Assembly: GCA_003298465.1 (NCBI GenBank)
Contig: QNGA01000006.1
Location: 124,001-188,000 of the forward strand
Length of the DNA: 64,000 nt
From: a halophilic archaeon
Lineage (GTDB): Archaea; Halobacteriota; Halobacteria; Halobacteriales; Haladaptataceae
Direction: 5' to 3'
This document shows, piece by piece, positions 63,503 through 64,000 of this stretch. Under the pieces are notes generated by a model. That model did no database searches and was not told the DNA's origin. It saw nothing but the letters and a program-made list of their open reading frames with translations. Made by a program: the position numbers and the translations under genes. Each line of letters begins with the position of its first letter. The first letter of the stretch is position 1.

Positions 63503-64000
63503 TCACCGCTCCTGTCGGTACTTCCGTATCGACAGCGGCGCGAACACGGCGACGAGTACGGCGGAGGTAGCGAGCACCCATATCACGTCCACGAACGCCA
63601 CGCCACCGTGCATGAGACCGCGAGTGGCGTTGGCGAGGTGCGTGACGGGATTTACGCCCACCACGGTCTGAAGCCATGCCGGCATCGTCGCCGGGTTGAC
63701 GAAGATGTTGGACACGAATGTGAGCGGGAACAGCAGCATGAAGCTCATCGTCATGACAGACTCGGGCTTTTCGACGGACAGCCCCACGAGGATCCAGATC
63801 CAAGAGAGGGCAAAGGCGAAGACGAGCACGAGCGCCAGCGCGAGGAGCACCCCCACGACCCCGGCTCCCGGCCGGAAGCCGAGGACGACGCCGAGACCGA
63901 TGACCATGAGCGCGGCAATGGAATAGCGCAGGATGTCGCCAAGGAGCGCGCCGACGATGGGCGCGGGCTGCCAGATCGGGAGCGACTGGAACCGGTCGAA
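63503..64000 (-). CDS. ABC-2 type transporter permease, C-terminal part (cut by window end)
   Basis: The minus-strand frame is open to the window edge, giving 165 residues. Membrane protein of the DrrB/ABC-2 family: FQSLPIWQPAPIVGALLGDI, LRYSIAALMVIGLGVVLGF, a long span LLALALVLVFAFALSWIWIL, the typical MLLFPLTFVSNIFVNPATMP and VNPVTHLANATRGL with the final span and a basic tail RKYRQER. Daunorubicin-resistance-type exporters pair it with an ATPase that should lie beyond the window. Confidence 0.85.
   Translation of the reverse strand, partial: FDRFQSLPIWQPAPIVGALLGDILRYSIAALMVIGLGVVLGFRPGAGVVGVLLALALVLVFAFALSWIWILVGLSVEKPESVMTMSFMLLFPLTFVSNIFVNPATMPAWLQTVVGVNPVTHLANATRGLMHGGVAFVDVIWVLATSAVLVAVFAPLSIRKYRQER

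Noticed and set aside
1..64000. CRISPR arrays, tRNA and rRNA genes
   Set aside because: No regularly spaced direct repeats and no tRNA or rRNA signature stretches were noticed on either strand; a tRNA or CRISPR search program would settle this.

Overview
The window is haloarchaeal. Predicted proteins are rich in Asp and Glu and poor in Lys. Many genes have an AT-rich TATA-like box centred 26-30 bases before the start codon, as expected for leaderless transcripts. Several genes are haloarchaeal types (the short malate synthase, Tat/lipobox solute-binding proteins, SWIM and SprT zinc proteins), and relics of haloarchaeal IS5, IS6 and IS200/IS605 elements are scattered through it. The density of broken genes and IS ends suggests a megaplasmid or an accessory chromosomal region. 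No rRNA, tRNA or CRISPR array was seen.

Layout. 1-9.1 kb: the 3' end of an amidase, a DUF1089 glycolipid-binding protein, a broken VOC gene, a class III aminotransferase, then a complete Liv-type ABC operon (binding protein, two permeases, two ATPases). 9.1-16.7 kb: a graveyard of SWIM/SprT cassettes, IS ends and gene fragments. It includes a 1.48-kb IS5-type element with intact inverted repeats and an 8-bp target duplication that carries a dihydrofolate-reductase-like gene. 17.1-27.9 kb: an amino-acid catabolic region with a PutP-type symporter, IclR regulator, proline-racemase-superfamily enzyme, FAD amine dehydrogenase, aminotransferase, P5C-dehydrogenase-like enzyme, SDR, cupin and DhnA-type aldolase. 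28.4-31.2 kb: IS6 relics, a VOC protein and a decayed LarA-like gene. 31.7-38.9 kb: an LctP permease, a GlcD-GlcF fusion oxidase, malate synthase and a malic-enzyme relic. 39.5-49.3 kb: two IclR regulators, a DUF1537 kinase, PdxA2, a KdgT permease, a glycerate kinase and a LarA-like protein followed by truncated larB and larE. 49.4-57.1 kb: a more GC-rich block with an IclR regulator and a Dpp-type ABC operon, ending in a hydantoinase B fragment. 57.2-64 kb: a frameshifted acyl-CoA synthetase, small proteins, gene fragments, an MFS transporter and the 3' end of an ABC-2 permease.

How the genes may work together (inference). The 20-28 kb genes match the step types of the animal hydroxyproline route: FAD oxidation, P5CDH-type oxidation, transamination, aldol cleavage to pyruvate plus glyoxylate. 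The 31.7-38 kb genes can oxidise glycolate to glyoxylate (or D-lactate to pyruvate), and malate synthase would consume glyoxylate from either source. The 41.9-48.4 kb genes look like four-carbon sugar-acid catabolism. There a LarA-like nickel-pincer enzyme could interconvert the C2 epimers D-erythronate and D-threonate ahead of the kinase and dehydrogenase. Four IclR regulators sit among these modules.
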